From Pseudomonas sp. PDM16 (GTDB lineage Bacteria; Pseudomonadota; Gammaproteobacteria; Pseudomonadales; Pseudomonadaceae), in NCBI RefSeq assembly GCF_014851865.1, contig NZ_JACVAM010000003.1:372001-436000 (forward strand): a stretch of 64,000 nt of DNA. Reading direction: 5' to 3'. How positions within the stretch are numbered: the first letter of the stretch is position 1; the number at the start of each line of letters is the position of its first letter. Shown piece by piece: positions 12,988-22,887 of this stretch. The notes under the pieces are model-generated. The model searched no databases, was not told the DNA's origin, and was given only the letters and a program-made list of their open reading frames with translations. The translations under genes and the position numbers were made by a program.

Positions 12988-14576
12988 ATGGGGAGCAGCT
13001 GGCGCTGAGCGGCATTCCCGGGCGTCGCATTCTGCGCCTGTATCACTTGTACCGCGTCGCCGTGGGCCTGACGCTGATTCTTCTCATTTCCACCAAGCTG
13101 GACAGTGAACTGCTGGAACTGGCCCATGTGCAACTTTTCCGTTACGGAAGCTGGACCTACCTGATTGTCAACGTGCTGGTGGCGGTGCTCATGCACCGAC
13201 CACGGCATCTGCTTCAGGTGTTCGGCCTAGCCCTGCTCGACGTGCTGTTGCTCTGCGGGCTCTTCTATTCAGCGGGAGGTACCCCCAGCGGCCTCGGCAA
13301 CCTGCTCATCATTGCGGTCGCCATCGCCAACATCCTGCTACGCGGTCGAATCGGCCTGCTCATTGCCGCCGCCGCCGCCATCGGCATGCTGGCCCTCACC
13401 TTCTATCTGAGTCTGACTCGCCCAGCGGCCAGCACCCAGTTCGTCCAGGCTGGGGCACTGGGAGCCCTGTGCTTCGCGGCAGCCGTTCTTCTCCAAGGTC
13501 TGACCCAGCGCCTGCAGGTGAGTGAAAGCCTGGCAGAGCAGCGTGCCGTCGATGTGGCCAGCCTGGAGGCACTCAACTCTCTCATCCTGCAACGCATGCG
13601 CACCGGCATCCTGGTACTGGACAAGCAGCATCGTGTATTGCTGGCCAACCAGGGAGCCCTGAGCATGCTCGGTCGTAGCGCACTGGAAGGCAGAGTACTC
13701 GACCCGCACTGCCCGGAGCTCGTCAAACGCCTTCAGCAGTGGCTGCACAATCCAACGCTGCGCCCACAAAGCATCCAGGCGAATCCTGATGGTCCCGTGT
13801 TGCAACCGAGCTTCATCCCGCTGCAACGCGGCGAAGAACAGCACACATTGGTATTTCTGGACGATGTCTCGCAGATCACCCAACAGGCACAACAGCTGAA
13901 ACTGGCATCGCTGGGACGACTCACTGCCGGCATCGCCCACGAGATCCGCAACCCTCTGGGTGCTATCAGCCATGCGGCGCAGCTGCTACAGGAGTCGGAG
14001 TATCTGGACGAGCCAGATCGGCGTCTCGCCCAGATCATTCAGGATCATTCGCGACGAATGAACATGGTCATCGAGAACGTCCTGCAACTGTCACGCAGGC
14101 GCCAGGCCGAACCTCAGCTTCTCGATCTGAAATACTGGCTGCATCGCTTCGCCAGCGAATTCCGCAATTCGGCGCGACTGGATCAGACTCTTCATCTGGA
14201 GGCCCACGGCGGCGGCCTGCAGACGCGAATGGACCCTCATCAGCTGACGCAGGTGCTGACCAACCTGGTCCAGAATGGCTTGCGTTATAGTGCCCAGAAC
14301 CACCAATTGGGCCAGGTGTGGCTGAAGCTGTATCGAGACAAGGAAAGCGACCTGCCAACCCTGGAAATCCTCGACGACGGCCCCGGCGTCGCGCCTGAAC
14401 AGATGCAGCACATTTTCGAGCCCTTCTATACCACCGACAACAAAGGCACCGGCCTGGGCTTGTATATTTCTCGCGAGCTATGCGAAAGCAATCAGGCGCG
14501 ACTCGACTATAAACCTCGCGAGGAGGGAGGCAGCTGCTTCCGAATCATCTTCGCCCACCCACGCAAGCTGAGCTGA
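12984..14576 (+). CDS. pilS: Sensor histidine kinase PilS
   Basis: This 530-residue inner-membrane kinase controls type IV pilin (pilA) transcription through PilR. The N terminus has about six membrane segments (to about residue 180), followed by a PAS-like region (LEALNSLILQRMRTGILVLD), the H-box with the phosphorylated His (GIAHEIRNPLGAISHAAQ), and the HATPase domain with N-box (LTNLVQNGLRYS), DDGPGV and GTGLGL motifs. The ATG at 12984 overlaps the preceding small gene and gives the same length as P. aeruginosa PilS (530). PilR follows three bases later. Confidence 0.96.
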   Translation: MNGEQLALSGIPGRRILRLYHLYRVAVGLTLILLISTKLDSELLELAHVQLFRYGSWTYLIVNVLVAVLMHRPRHLLQVFGLALLDVLLLCGLFYSAGGTPSGLGNLLIIAVAIANILLRGRIGLLIAAAAAIGMLALTFYLSLTRPAASTQFVQAGALGALCFAAAVLLQGLTQRLQVSESLAEQRAVDVASLEALNSLILQRMRTGILVLDKQHRVLLANQGALSMLGRSALEGRVLDPHCPELVKRLQQWLHNPTLRPQSIQANPDGPVLQPSFIPLQRGEEQHTLVFLDDVSQITQQAQQLKLASLGRLTAGIAHEIRNPLGAISHAAQLLQESEYLDEPDRRLAQIIQDHSRRMNMVIENVLQLSRRRQAEPQLLDLKYWLHRFASEFRNSARLDQTLHLEAHGGGLQTRMDPHQLTQVLTNLVQNGLRYSAQNHQLGQVWLKLYRDKESDLPTLEILDDGPGVAPEQMQHIFEPFYTTDNKGTGLGLYISRELCESNQARLDYKPREEGGSCFRIIFAHPRKLS

Positions 14577-14579
14577 ACC

Positions 14580-15920
14580 ATGAGCACCCGGCAGAGAGCC
14601 CTGATCGTCGACGACGAACCCGACATCCGCGAACTCCTGGAAATCACCCTCGGACGCATGAAGCTCGATACCCGCAGCGCCCGAAACGTCAAGGAGGCCC
14701 GCGAGTGGCTGGCTCGCGAACCCTTCGATTTGTGCCTGACCGACATGCGCCTGCCGGACGGCACTGGCCTGGACCTGGTCCAGCACATTCAGCAGCGTCA
14801 TGCACAGGTACCGGTGGCGATGATCACTGCCTACGGCAGCCTGGACACCGCCATCAACGCTCTCAAGGCCGGCGCCTTCGACTTCCTGACCAAACCAGTG
14901 GATCTGGGCAGGCTGCGGGAGCTGGTAGGCACCGCGCTGCGCCTTCGGGCTGGTGATAGCGAGGAGAGCACGGTCGGTAGCCGCCTGTTGGGCGACTCGC
15001 CGCCGATGAAAGCGCTGCGAAGCCAGATCCAGAAGCTGGCCCGCAGCCAGGCCCCCGTCTACATCAGCGGTGAGTCGGGCAGCGGCAAGGAGCTGGTAGC
15101 TCGCCTGATCCACGAACAGGGCCCGAGAGCGGAGAAACCCTTTGTACCAGTGAACTGTGGCGCCATCCCATCCGAACTCATGGAAAGCGAGTTCTTCGGC
15201 CACAAGAAAGGTAGCTTCACAGGCGCCATAGAGGACAAGCAGGGGCTCTTTCAGGCATCCAACGGAGGCACGCTGTTCCTCGACGAGGTTGCCGATCTGC
15301 CGCTCACCATGCAGGTAAAGCTGCTACGTGCGATCCAGGAGAAGGCTGTCCGAGCCGTAGGCGGCCAACAGGAACTGGTAGTCGATGTCCGCATCCTGTG
15401 CGCAACCCACAAGGATCTGGCGGCAGAAGTAGCAGCAGGACGATTCCGCCAAGACCTTTTTTATCGTCTAAACGTCATCGAACTGCGCGTGCCCCCACTG
15501 AGAGAGCGCCGTGAGGATATTCCGCTGCTGGCGGAAATCATGCTGCAGCGCCTGACAGAAGGCAGCGGCCTACCGACCGCACGCCTGACGACAGAAGCCC
15601 TCGACAAACTCAAATGCTATCGCTTCCCAGGCAATGTACGAGAGCTGGAGAACATGCTCGAACGTGCCTACACCCTGTGTGAAAACGATCAGATCCAAGC
15701 TACCGACCTGCGCCTGGCAGATGCAGCTCCAGCTTCCGATGCGGACATGGCATCACTCGCCCAGATCGACAATCTGGAGGACTATCTGGAAGAGATCGAG
15801 CGCAAGCTAATCATGCAGGCCCTCGAAGAGAGCCGCTGGAACCGTACGGCAGCCGCACAGCGGCTGGGATTGACCTTCAGATCCATGCGCTATCGCCTGA
15901 AAAAACTTGGGATAGACTAA
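14580..15920 (+). CDS. pilR: Sigma-54-dependent response regulator PilR
   Basis: This 446-residue NtrC-family activator turns on sigma-54 transcription of pilA when phosphorylated by PilS. The receiver domain carries the phospho-acceptor Asp55 (CLTDMRLPDG), the AAA+ domain has Walker A GESGSGKE and the sigma-54 contact loop in the GSFTGA form known for PilR (not the commoner GAFTGA), and the C terminus has a Fis-type helix-turn-helix (RTAAAQRLGLTFRSMRYRLK). It forms an operon with pilS. The gene after it is ispH, not the thiO-like gene found after pilR in P. aeruginosa. Confidence 0.97.
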   Translation: MSTRQRALIVDDEPDIRELLEITLGRMKLDTRSARNVKEAREWLAREPFDLCLTDMRLPDGTGLDLVQHIQQRHAQVPVAMITAYGSLDTAINALKAGAFDFLTKPVDLGRLRELVGTALRLRAGDSEESTVGSRLLGDSPPMKALRSQIQKLARSQAPVYISGESGSGKELVARLIHEQGPRAEKPFVPVNCGAIPSELMESEFFGHKKGSFTGAIEDKQGLFQASNGGTLFLDEVADLPLTMQVKLLRAIQEKAVRAVGGQQELVVDVRILCATHKDLAAEVAAGRFRQDLFYRLNVIELRVPPLRERREDIPLLAEIMLQRLTEGSGLPTARLTTEALDKLKCYRFPGNVRELENMLERAYTLCENDQIQATDLRLADAAPASDADMASLAQIDNLEDYLEEIERKLIMQALEESRWNRTAAAQRLGLTFRSMRYRLKKLGID

Positions 15921-16042
15921 CCCCGATTGTCCGCGGCGACCGCCTGGCGCCGCACCCCATCGGCTAGGCTCGCTTTTCTAACCGCAATACCGAGTCGAAT
16001 CGCTAAACTACGCAGCCTGACCAGCCTGCGCCGAGAGCAAGC

Positions 16043-16987
16043 ATGCAAATCAAACTCGCCAATCCACGCGGCTTTTGTGCCGGTGTTGATCGCGCCATCG
16101 AAATCGTCAATCGAGCACTCGAAGTCTTCGAGCCGCCCATCTATGTCCGCCACGAAGTGGTTCACAACAAGTTCGTGGTCGAGGACCTCCGAGCTCGCGG
16201 AGCGGTATTCGTGGAAGAACTGGACCAGGTACCGGATGACACCATTGTCATCTTCAGTGCCCACGGCGTCTCCAAAGCCGTGCGCGATGAAGCTGCGCGG
16301 CGCGGCCTCAAGGTATTTGACGCCACTTGCCCCCTGGTTACTAAGGTGCATATGGAAGTCCTCCGCTACAGCCGAGACGGCCGGGAGTGCATTCTCATCG
16401 GGCACGCAGGACACCCCGAAGTCGAGGGCACCATGGGTCAGTACGACACCGCAAACGGTGGAGCCATCTACTTGGTGGAAGATGAAAAGGATGTCGCACG
16501 ACTTCAAGTTCGTAACCCGGAGACACTCGCGTTCGTCACCCAGACGACGCTCTCCATGGACGATACCAGCCGAGTCATCGACGAACTGCGCGCTCGCTTT
16601 CCAGGCATTGGAGGCCCTCGCAAGGACGATATCTGCTATGCGACCCAGAACCGCCAAGACGCGGTCAAACAGCTAGCGATAGCTTGTGATGTGGTACTGG
16701 TGGTCGGCAGCCCCAACAGCTCGAACTCGAATCGCTTGCGCGAACTATCCGAGCGACTGGGAACACCAGCCTATCTGATAGATGGAGCGGAAGACCTCGA
16801 TCGCGCATGGTTCAGCAATGCAAGCAACATAGGCATTACAGCAGGCGCGTCCGCCCCTGAGGTACTAGTCAGAGGAGTGGTGGAGAAACTAGGTGAATGG
16901 GGAGCAACAGTAGCGCAGGAATTGGAAGGCCGTCCCGAGAACGTCACGTTCTCAATGCCAAAGGAGCTAAGGATAAAGGAGATATAA
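16043..16987 (+). CDS. ispH: 4-hydroxy-3-methylbut-2-enyl diphosphate reductase IspH (LytB)
   Basis: This 314-residue iron-sulfur enzyme makes IPP and DMAPP in the last step of the MEP isoprenoid pathway. The three cluster-binding cysteines are visible: GFCAGVDRA (Cys12), [11 protein letters not shown] (about Cys96) and the late cysteine in [18 protein letters not shown] (about Cys216). Catalytic Glu and His residues ([14 protein letters not shown]) are present. In most gamma-proteobacteria ispH is the last gene of the ribF-ileS-lspA-fkpB-ispH operon; here it lies about 9 kb from fkpB in the opposite orientation, at the edge of an inverted block. Confidence 0.97.
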   Translation: MQIKLANPRGFCAGVDRAIEIVNRALEVFEPPIYVRHEVVHNKFVVEDLRARGAVFVEELDQVPDDTIVIFSAHGVSKAVRDEAARRGLKVFDATCPLVTKVHMEVLRYSRDGRECILIGHAGHPEVEGTMGQYDTANGGAIYLVEDEKDVARLQVRNPETLAFVTQTTLSMDDTSRVIDELRARFPGIGGPRKDDICYATQNRQDAVKQLAIACDVVLVVGSPNSSNSNRLRELSERLGTPAYLIDGAEDLDRAWFSNASNIGITAGASAPEVLVRGVVEKLGEWGATVAQELEGRPENVTFSMPKELRIKEI

Positions 16988-16990
16988 GTA

Positions 16991-17020
16991 GAAAACGCTC
17001 TAGAAACCTAGAGCGTTTTC
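16991..17020. terminator. Bidirectional terminator between convergent ispH and pilE
   Basis: A perfect 13-bp stem (GAAAACGCTCTAG at 16991-17003 with CTAGAGCGTTTTC at 17008-17020, loop AAAC) lies between the convergent ends of ispH and pilE. The stem ends in an A-rich left and T-rich right arm, so it can serve both strands. Confidence 0.8.
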
Positions 17021-17030
17021 AAAAAAGCAA

Positions 17031-17462
17031 TTAGCGCCAACAATCACCAACAGCACCGGTGCCCGTGATATTGCGAACCCCTCTGGCATTCAGTGTCAGA
17101 TTACCGCATTTAGTATCACCAAAGAGCGGCGCAACAGTCATTGTATAACCCCCATCATTGGGCAGAACCACAATATTACCTACCCCAATCTGGTACTTTC
17201 CATTTAATGATTTGGCAACACCCGCAGTGACCATCACACCTAGATCCGCCAAGTTAGCGGCGTCTGTCACATAAGTATTGTTCTGAGCAAAAAAACGCTC
17301 TTGCCGAGCAACCAGATCATTCAAAAACGCCTGCCCCTCGGACCGGTACCCTTTAGCGACGTGTTCGCTATAACTGGGATAGGTCACCATTCCCAGAATA
17401 GCGATGATGGCAACCACTATCATCATCTCCATCAATGTGAAGCCACTACTAGAGTGTCTCAT
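17031..17462 (-). CDS. pilE: Type IV pilus minor pilin PilE
   Basis: This 143-residue prepilin has the class III leader cleaved by PilD before Phe (SSSG/FTLMEMMIVVAIIAIL), Glu5 of the mature protein, and a C-terminal cysteine pair (CGNL...DCWR) that forms the D-region disulfide. PilE couples the minor-pilin priming complex to the pilin fibre. Its start overlaps the pilY2 stop by four bases, and it is the last gene of the operon. Base composition is clearly poorer in G+C than the flanking housekeeping genes. Confidence 0.93.
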   Translation of the reverse strand: MRHSSSGFTLMEMMIVVAIIAILGMVTYPSYSEHVAKGYRSEGQAFLNDLVARQERFFAQNNTYVTDAANLADLGVMVTAGVAKSLNGKYQIGVGNIVVLPNDGGYTMTVAPLFGDTKCGNLTLNARGVRNITGTGAVGDCWR

Positions 17463-17794
17463 GGCTGCTCCCCAGCATTGGCATCCTCACCACGCCTTAC
17501 CCGCAACACTGACTCAGGATACAGGTAGACCGATTTAATTACGCTGTAAGGGCTACCCACCGTACCACTAAAGCCGATCTGGTATCCGGGCTGCAACTGC
17601 ACGATGGCCGCACGCCCATCCAGCAAAGTGGACATAGGGAGTGAATACAACTGCTCATTCACCTCAATCAGACCCTCTCCCAGACGAACTTCACTGATCT
17701 CACCCACATCCTCGAAACTTTGGGCACCGACCGCGCCCACGAACACCGTAGTCATGATAAACATGCCGGCGCGAAGCATACTCGTTAGAGTCAT
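17459..17794 (-). CDS. pilY2: Type IV pilus accessory protein PilY2
   Basis: This 111-residue protein has a signal peptide (MLRAGMFIMTTVFVGAVGAQS) and a small beta-rich body with VGEISEVRLGEGLIEVNEQLY. It corresponds in size and position to P. aeruginosa PilY2 (115 residues), which lies between pilY1 and pilE. Its role is poorly defined. The stop overlaps pilE by four bases, and it follows the pilY1 stop by two bases. Confidence 0.85.
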   Translation of the reverse strand: MTLTSMLRAGMFIMTTVFVGAVGAQSFEDVGEISEVRLGEGLIEVNEQLYSLPMSTLLDGRAAIVQLQPGYQIGFSGTVGSPYSVIKSVYLYPESVLRVRRGEDANAGEQP

Positions 17795-17796
17795 AG

Positions 17797-20700
17797 TTAC
17801 TCCTCCGGAACCTTACGCCAAGTTTGGCGACCAAAGCTTTTTGGACCTAAATTGAGCTTAAGACATTCGCTGGAGGTGCACCCACTCCCCTCACCGCCAC
17901 CACCGCCCAGCCCACCAGAGCTATCTCCACCTGTAGGGGTAATCCCCCCTTCTCCATCTTGGCGAACAGAGGAGATAACGGTACCCGGGTTATTAACACT
18001 ACGAAAATCTGAGAAGACGTGATATCGAGTACGCCCACCACTTGCAGGGTCGATAGCATAGGTCCAGTTTTCCACACCAGACAGACAAGGATCGTTATTT
18101 GGCACTAAAGTTTGGAACACTAGCGAATCACCAAAATCGCTCATAGCCTCCACCATCATCTCGCCAGGCAATCTTAGGTCAAAATACCAACCGTATTTGT
18201 TATTCGACCAAGTAACGGTATCAGGATCACTAGAGCTTATTGTAGGCACAGCCCATTGCACATCGTTATCACTAAGCACTCGAGCCTCTCGCCCCGAAGT
18301 AACGGAGGTCAACGAAGTATCCATGCTCTGAGCCTGCAGGCTACTACGGGTCATACTGGTGGGCTGCTGAGAATTTTTAGCGGGCCGCTGACTGTAAGCA
18401 TCCCAAATACCATATATCGACTGAGTAGAGGTCGCACCATTCTTATCGCCTTCCTCATAATACTTGCCAGTACCAAAGGACACCAATAGACCATAACCAC
18501 TGGGGTGTCGTATTACACTAGGTGGCGCAGTAATAGATTGACGCACATTACCACTTGTTACCGCAGAGAATATCGGCCTACCTTGATAGGCAACCTTGAA
18601 ATCCATCGTCCGAGTAGTTTCGTCCGAGATAGGCTCTGGCCGCTTGAATGGCATATCTTTATCCAGAGGCCCGCCGGGCAAAAGGTCGAAGCGCCACATA
18701 TTTCCCTGGATATCACCTGCATACGCATAATCCGCCACGCCATCGACGTTCATATCCACCACTTTGGGGGTCGACAACCCATTGGCCACACCATCCTTTC
18801 CCACAACATCCAGAGACTTAATCAGCGTACCGTCAGCAACATTGATCAGCAACAGTGCAGCTTTGCCATTATCCTTGGTGACAGCCTCGTAACCATTACC
18901 GGTCACTACCGCCCATTTTCCATCATGCAAACGAGCTACAGTGGGACGAGAGAAGCTATATCCCAAGCCTACCTCTTTACCTGCCAAATTGCTTTCACCA
19001 AACTCCCAGAGCAGTTTGATGTTGGCTGGCTCTGTCACATCCAGCGCAAAGATCCCTTTTCCTCCCGCTTTCAAAGTACCGATCAATACGGTACGCCACT
19101 CGTTATTTATATAAACATCAGCGACGACAGGAGAACCATCAACATAGAACTGGTGATGGGCGCCCTCATAGTTACGCCCAGTCAACTTGTGCAACTTGGG
19201 GAACACTGCTGTAGGCACGAAGGCGAATGTCTCCTGCCCCGTCTGAGCATCGAACGCATGCAACATGCCGTCATTTGCCCCCACATAAACGTGGGGTACT
19301 CGCTTCTCCTGCGCCAGATAAAATGCCGAATATTTGTCGTTGCCCTCCAGGGAGTTGGCAACACCCACAAGATAACGGGCGCCACGGACGACCGCCGGAC
19401 TGGAGCCGATCATGTCACCAAGTACTGTCTTCCTCTCCCGGAACAGAGAACCCTCTCCATATCGATCACCCAACAAAAAGCTCAGGCGCTGAGCCGCCTT
19501 GGTGGAGGTAGACTCAAGCGTATCGCCATCTTCAGGATTCTGGCGCAAATAATAAGCCAGCGAGCCAGAAGTGAAGGCATCTCCCGCGTTGGCCCAAGTA
19601 AGCGCCTTCAGCCTGGTGAGACCGGTTGCCGAAGAAATCTTTATATTGCGAGAAGCATAAGAACGAGAAGCCAGCATTGAGCGGGCACTCCACTGCTCGC
19701 TGGTAAGCGTTTCATACTTACCAAGTGCTGAATTAAAAATCCTGGTTCTTGTATAAGCTTTCAGGTCACCAGCCCAACTTTCGTTACTAGCATAGAAGGT
19801 TTGATAGGCGTAACTAAGCCAGCCACTACCACCACCATCTACCAAGCCGGAGCTAATCGCTGGTTTAGCAGCGGAAGAACTGCGATCTCCAATGCGAGCC
19901 AGAACGGTGTCGAAAGCTCTCACGAGGGAATCAGGTGAGTCCGCGCTGAAGAACTCGCCGCGAGAGTTAATCGCCGCATGCCAAAGATCATAGACGTTGT
20001 TGGCATTATCATCCCCGACAGTTGGCCAGCGCCGCCCATTAGTGGCCATATTCATCAACTCGTCATAGTTGGCAAATGTAGTACCACCCCAAGTCGGTTG
20101 AGCAGCATTCGACATAGCACGAGACAGGCCTAACCCGACAGTGAAATTCACCATATTCTGCCATGTAGCCGGATTATTTCGAGGATCATTCTCGTCATTC
20201 ACTGAGTTACCAGTTGTGAAAGGCATATAGGGAGATACATTATTCCCCAACCCAGTTCGCAAGTCGGTTTTCCAGTAATAATAAGCCCAATCTGCCAATG
20301 TATTGGTATTAGTTCCATTATTGGCAGGGCCGTTATCCCTATATGGGTAACCTAGTGAGTTGTCATTCGGATTAGGTGCACCAGTAGAATTACCGTTCCA
20401 CATACCATCCGTCATCAAAATATGATAACTGGCGCGACAGGCATAATTATTACCATCACCACCATAGGCAAGATTATTGGTTCTCAGGAAATTTCCAGCC
20501 CGCTGCATTGCACTATGCAGCGGAGTACCATTAGCCTGAGGAAGCACACTTAGCCAGCTAAAGAAATTCACCCTGTGCTGGCCGGTAAAGCGCCCCATAG
20601 TGTTGCTATTACAATTTCCGCCGCTATTAGCACCAATACTGCAAGTATTGAGCGCCCCCCAAGTCAGACGAACGTCTTCAGGCAGCGTATAGAAGGCCAG

Positions 20701-21378
20701 ACTAGCAGCAGATCGCGTCGCAAGATTACGAGTACGATAGAATGAATACCAGATAGCAAAATTCTTCTGCTGATCTATTCCATACTCAACGCCTTGGACT
20801 TTTTTGTAGGTATAACAATTATCTGAACTATTTGGATTCTGAGCCGGGCAGCTCCCGCTAACAACATACTGAAAGTAATGAGCAGGAGCCCGACCATTGC
20901 TGTCACAGCCATTACCCGATGAATATCCCGAAGGGCAGCTAGACAGCCATGTAGTTCCTGTACCCTGGGCACGAAACTGAGTTGATAGATTAGTGGAGCC
21001 GGTAGCAGAGTAGCCATCGCTGGGTGCCGCGGTAAAAGAAGGGGTAGCGTAATCAGTTACGGTGACAACACCACTCACCATGGTGACTCGCTTCGGGACC
21101 CTATAAGTAGTCTCCGGATCGTAATACATCGAGTTATAGGCATTAGAGCGCCATGCTCGGCGCGCCGAATCACCGCTAATGCTATCCGGAGCATATGCCC
21201 ACGCCATACTGCCCGAGTCATCCAACGTTACCAAAAGGTTGGGAGCGACACCTTCGGTGAGAGAGAGCGGCTGCTGGGAAACAGCAGCCTGCAGGTTGTA
21301 TGAGGAGCTAAAAATAGCGCAGCCAAATAGCGTAGACGCCATGACCTTGCCCACAGAAAAAAACCTGTTCGGCTTCAT
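17797..21378 (-). CDS. pilY1: Type IV pilus tip adhesin / mechanosensor PilY1
   Basis: This 1193-residue secreted protein sits at the pilus tip, caps the minor-pilin complex and takes part in surface sensing. After a signal peptide (about residues 1-32) there is a von Willebrand A-like start with the MIDAS motif LDDSGSM (about 50), a long variable Asn/Ser/Thr-rich middle, and a C-terminal PilY1 beta-propeller with the calcium loop DMNVDGVADYAYAGD (about 870-885). The tail is glycine-rich with a CTSSEC pair. The ATG at 21378 is preferred because GAGGA lies at proper spacing; an ATG six bases earlier directly abuts that site. It is slightly longer than the PAO1 protein (about 1161). Confidence 0.94.
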   Translation of the reverse strand: MKPNRFFSVGKVMASTLFGCAIFSSSYNLQAAVSQQPLSLTEGVAPNLLVTLDDSGSMAWAYAPDSISGDSARRAWRSNAYNSMYYDPETTYRVPKRVTMVSGVVTVTDYATPSFTAAPSDGYSATGSTNLSTQFRAQGTGTTWLSSCPSGYSSGNGCDSNGRAPAHYFQYVVSGSCPAQNPNSSDNCYTYKKVQGVEYGIDQQKNFAIWYSFYRTRNLATRSAASLAFYTLPEDVRLTWGALNTCSIGANSGGNCNSNTMGRFTGQHRVNFFSWLSVLPQANGTPLHSAMQRAGNFLRTNNLAYGGDGNNYACRASYHILMTDGMWNGNSTGAPNPNDNSLGYPYRDNGPANNGTNTNTLADWAYYYWKTDLRTGLGNNVSPYMPFTTGNSVNDENDPRNNPATWQNMVNFTVGLGLSRAMSNAAQPTWGGTTFANYDELMNMATNGRRWPTVGDDNANNVYDLWHAAINSRGEFFSADSPDSLVRAFDTVLARIGDRSSSAAKPAISSGLVDGGGSGWLSYAYQTFYASNESWAGDLKAYTRTRIFNSALGKYETLTSEQWSARSMLASRSYASRNIKISSATGLTRLKALTWANAGDAFTSGSLAYYLRQNPEDGDTLESTSTKAAQRLSFLLGDRYGEGSLFRERKTVLGDMIGSSPAVVRGARYLVGVANSLEGNDKYSAFYLAQEKRVPHVYVGANDGMLHAFDAQTGQETFAFVPTAVFPKLHKLTGRNYEGAHHQFYVDGSPVVADVYINNEWRTVLIGTLKAGGKGIFALDVTEPANIKLLWEFGESNLAGKEVGLGYSFSRPTVARLHDGKWAVVTGNGYEAVTKDNGKAALLLINVADGTLIKSLDVVGKDGVANGLSTPKVVDMNVDGVADYAYAGDIQGNMWRFDLLPGGPLDKDMPFKRPEPISDETTRTMDFKVAYQGRPIFSAVTSGNVRQSITAPPSVIRHPSGYGLLVSFGTGKYYEEGDKNGATSTQSIYGIWDAYSQRPAKNSQQPTSMTRSSLQAQSMDTSLTSVTSGREARVLSDNDVQWAVPTISSSDPDTVTWSNNKYGWYFDLRLPGEMMVEAMSDFGDSLVFQTLVPNNDPCLSGVENWTYAIDPASGGRTRYHVFSDFRSVNNPGTVISSVRQDGEGGITPTGGDSSGGLGGGGGEGSGCTSSECLKLNLGPKSFGRQTWRKVPEE

Positions 21379-21388
21379 CTTCATTTCC

Positions 21389-22018
21389 TCAATCACTCTC
21401 TTCGCCAAAATAAAATCTTGCCATGGTGCTCTGAACAGCCAGATCTCGACCCGCAACCGGGCGAGCCAACCCATTAACAAGGTAATAATATGTGCTCTTG
21501 CCTTGCAAATAATCCCCATACGCAACGCTTTCAGGCGCCAGAATATAAGTATTCCAGAATGATGGTATTTCCGGAATAGAAGCCTGAATGTAATCCAGCC
21601 CTCTATATGGCATCCACAAGAGACTACCGGCAGAAGCTGCTGAAAGATCGTTATTTTTAATATTTTGCGGATACTTCACGAAGCCATGAAGAGAGGTATC
21701 TTTGATAGCCAAGAGGCAGGTTTTATTGAATCCCGAGCCTTGCAGCACATTTGTGACCTTACATTCGGCCGGATGTGGCTCCAATTGTTGGCGGCGTGTA
21801 GCCCTCGTTTCCGGGGAGTTGATGCGAAACTCCGCTTCTCTAAGAGCTGCTTCTGCGGAGTTCTGCATCCTCACGGTAAGCACGCGATTGCCGGTTACGC
21901 GAGACTCCAATGCGACGCCACTCATGCTGCCAACCGCTAGCAAGGTCAGAACAAGAAGCATCACCAAAGCCACTAGTAGAACCGCGCCCCGTTGACGCGA
22001 TGACTGAGCGATAATCAT
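21389..22018 (-). CDS. pilX: Type IV pilus minor pilin PilX
   Basis: This 209-residue protein has the PilX N-terminal pattern: a short basic leader and Gly followed by AVLLVALVMLLVLTLLAV, in place of the FTLIE form of the other pilins. It forms part of the PilVWX-FimU-PilY1 priming complex. Its ATG overlaps the pilW stop (ATGA), and it precedes pilY1 by ten bases. Confidence 0.9.
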   Translation of the reverse strand: MIIAQSSRQRGAVLLVALVMLLVLTLLAVGSMSGVALESRVTGNRVLTVRMQNSAEAALREAEFRINSPETRATRRQQLEPHPAECKVTNVLQGSGFNKTCLLAIKDTSLHGFVKYPQNIKNNDLSAASAGSLLWMPYRGLDYIQASIPEIPSFWNTYILAPESVAYGDYLQGKSTYYYLVNGLARPVAGRDLAVQSTMARFYFGEESD

Positions 22019-22887
22019 GGCATGAGATTCCTCAACGATAACTCTCCACCTGCTATCTGATAAAGGCGATCGCGATCTCCTGCATCAAGGCGGGCCGCAC
22101 TATCAGGTGCCGCAGTCTTCCATTCCGTTAAAACTCTAGACCTTCCCTCACGCTGCCCTTCCTTACCAGCCAGCAGCAATGAATATCGAACAACTCGGAT
22201 AGGTCCATCGGACTGCTGCCAAGTCTTCGCCGAGACATATCTTTTGGGATCATCGTCTTTTCGCAGGGCCTTCGTGAGTAAATCGCTGGCTCCGATACCA
22301 AACTCCAAACGAAGATCGGCAACACCAGTCAACAACTCCACAGCACCGGGAGCACCAACCCCAAAACTCTCACAAGTTAACCGCCCGCCACTCAGATCAG
22401 TCGCATCTGCCGCTGGCTCATAGCGCAGAGCCATGACAATCAGATTATCGGGAGACTTGAATACATTACCCTTGGCTCCCTCTACGAAAGAGAACGCAGC
22501 ACTTGCATTACCTTCGCAGTCAGGCTCCCCACTGGAGAACGGCTCGTAACGGATACAAATACCACTTCCGCCCTGAACAGCCGTTACGCTCTCTCCCTTA
22601 TCAAAAGCAGCGCATCCGTTGGCAGCTCCTTGAGATGGGAAAGCCACCTCCATCTTCCTCCTAGGATCTCGCAGGTAACCTACGCGCCCCAAGTATTCAT
22701 CCAGCAAAAGCTCTGCAAAGCGCGCACTCTCCTGATTAACCATTTGATCCTGCTGGAACACATGATTTCGCTTGTTATCTATATATATCTGACTAATGCC
22801 AAGAATAAGAAAGCCACTGATAGCGAGAGCCACCAATAACTCGATCATCGACAACCCACTATCTCTGGCAAACCCTATACTTTTCAT
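22015..22887 (-). CDS. pilW: Type IV pilus minor pilin PilW
   Basis: This 290-residue prepilin-like protein has the leader ARDSGLSMIELLVALAISGFL, cleaved before a Leu rather than Phe, and the mature Glu5. The large C-terminal domain fits PilW (274 residues in PAO1). It overlaps pilV by four bases and pilX by four bases, which shows tight translational coupling along the minor-pilin operon. Confidence 0.92.
   Translation of the reverse strand: MKSIGFARDSGLSMIELLVALAISGFLILGISQIYIDNKRNHVFQQDQMVNQESARFAELLLDEYLGRVGYLRDPRRKMEVAFPSQGAANGCAAFDKGESVTAVQGGSGICIRYEPFSSGEPDCEGNASAAFSFVEGAKGNVFKSPDNLIVMALRYEPAADATDLSGGRLTCESFGVGAPGAVELLTGVADLRLEFGIGASDLLTKALRKDDDPKRYVSAKTWQQSDGPIRVVRYSLLLAGKEGQREGRSRVLTEWKTAAPDSAARLDAGDRDRLYQIAGGELSLRNLMP

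Noticed and set aside
18505..19680. 391-codon plus-strand frame inside pilY1
   Set aside because: Antisense to pilY1, whose translation carries the conserved calcium loop; no own motifs.
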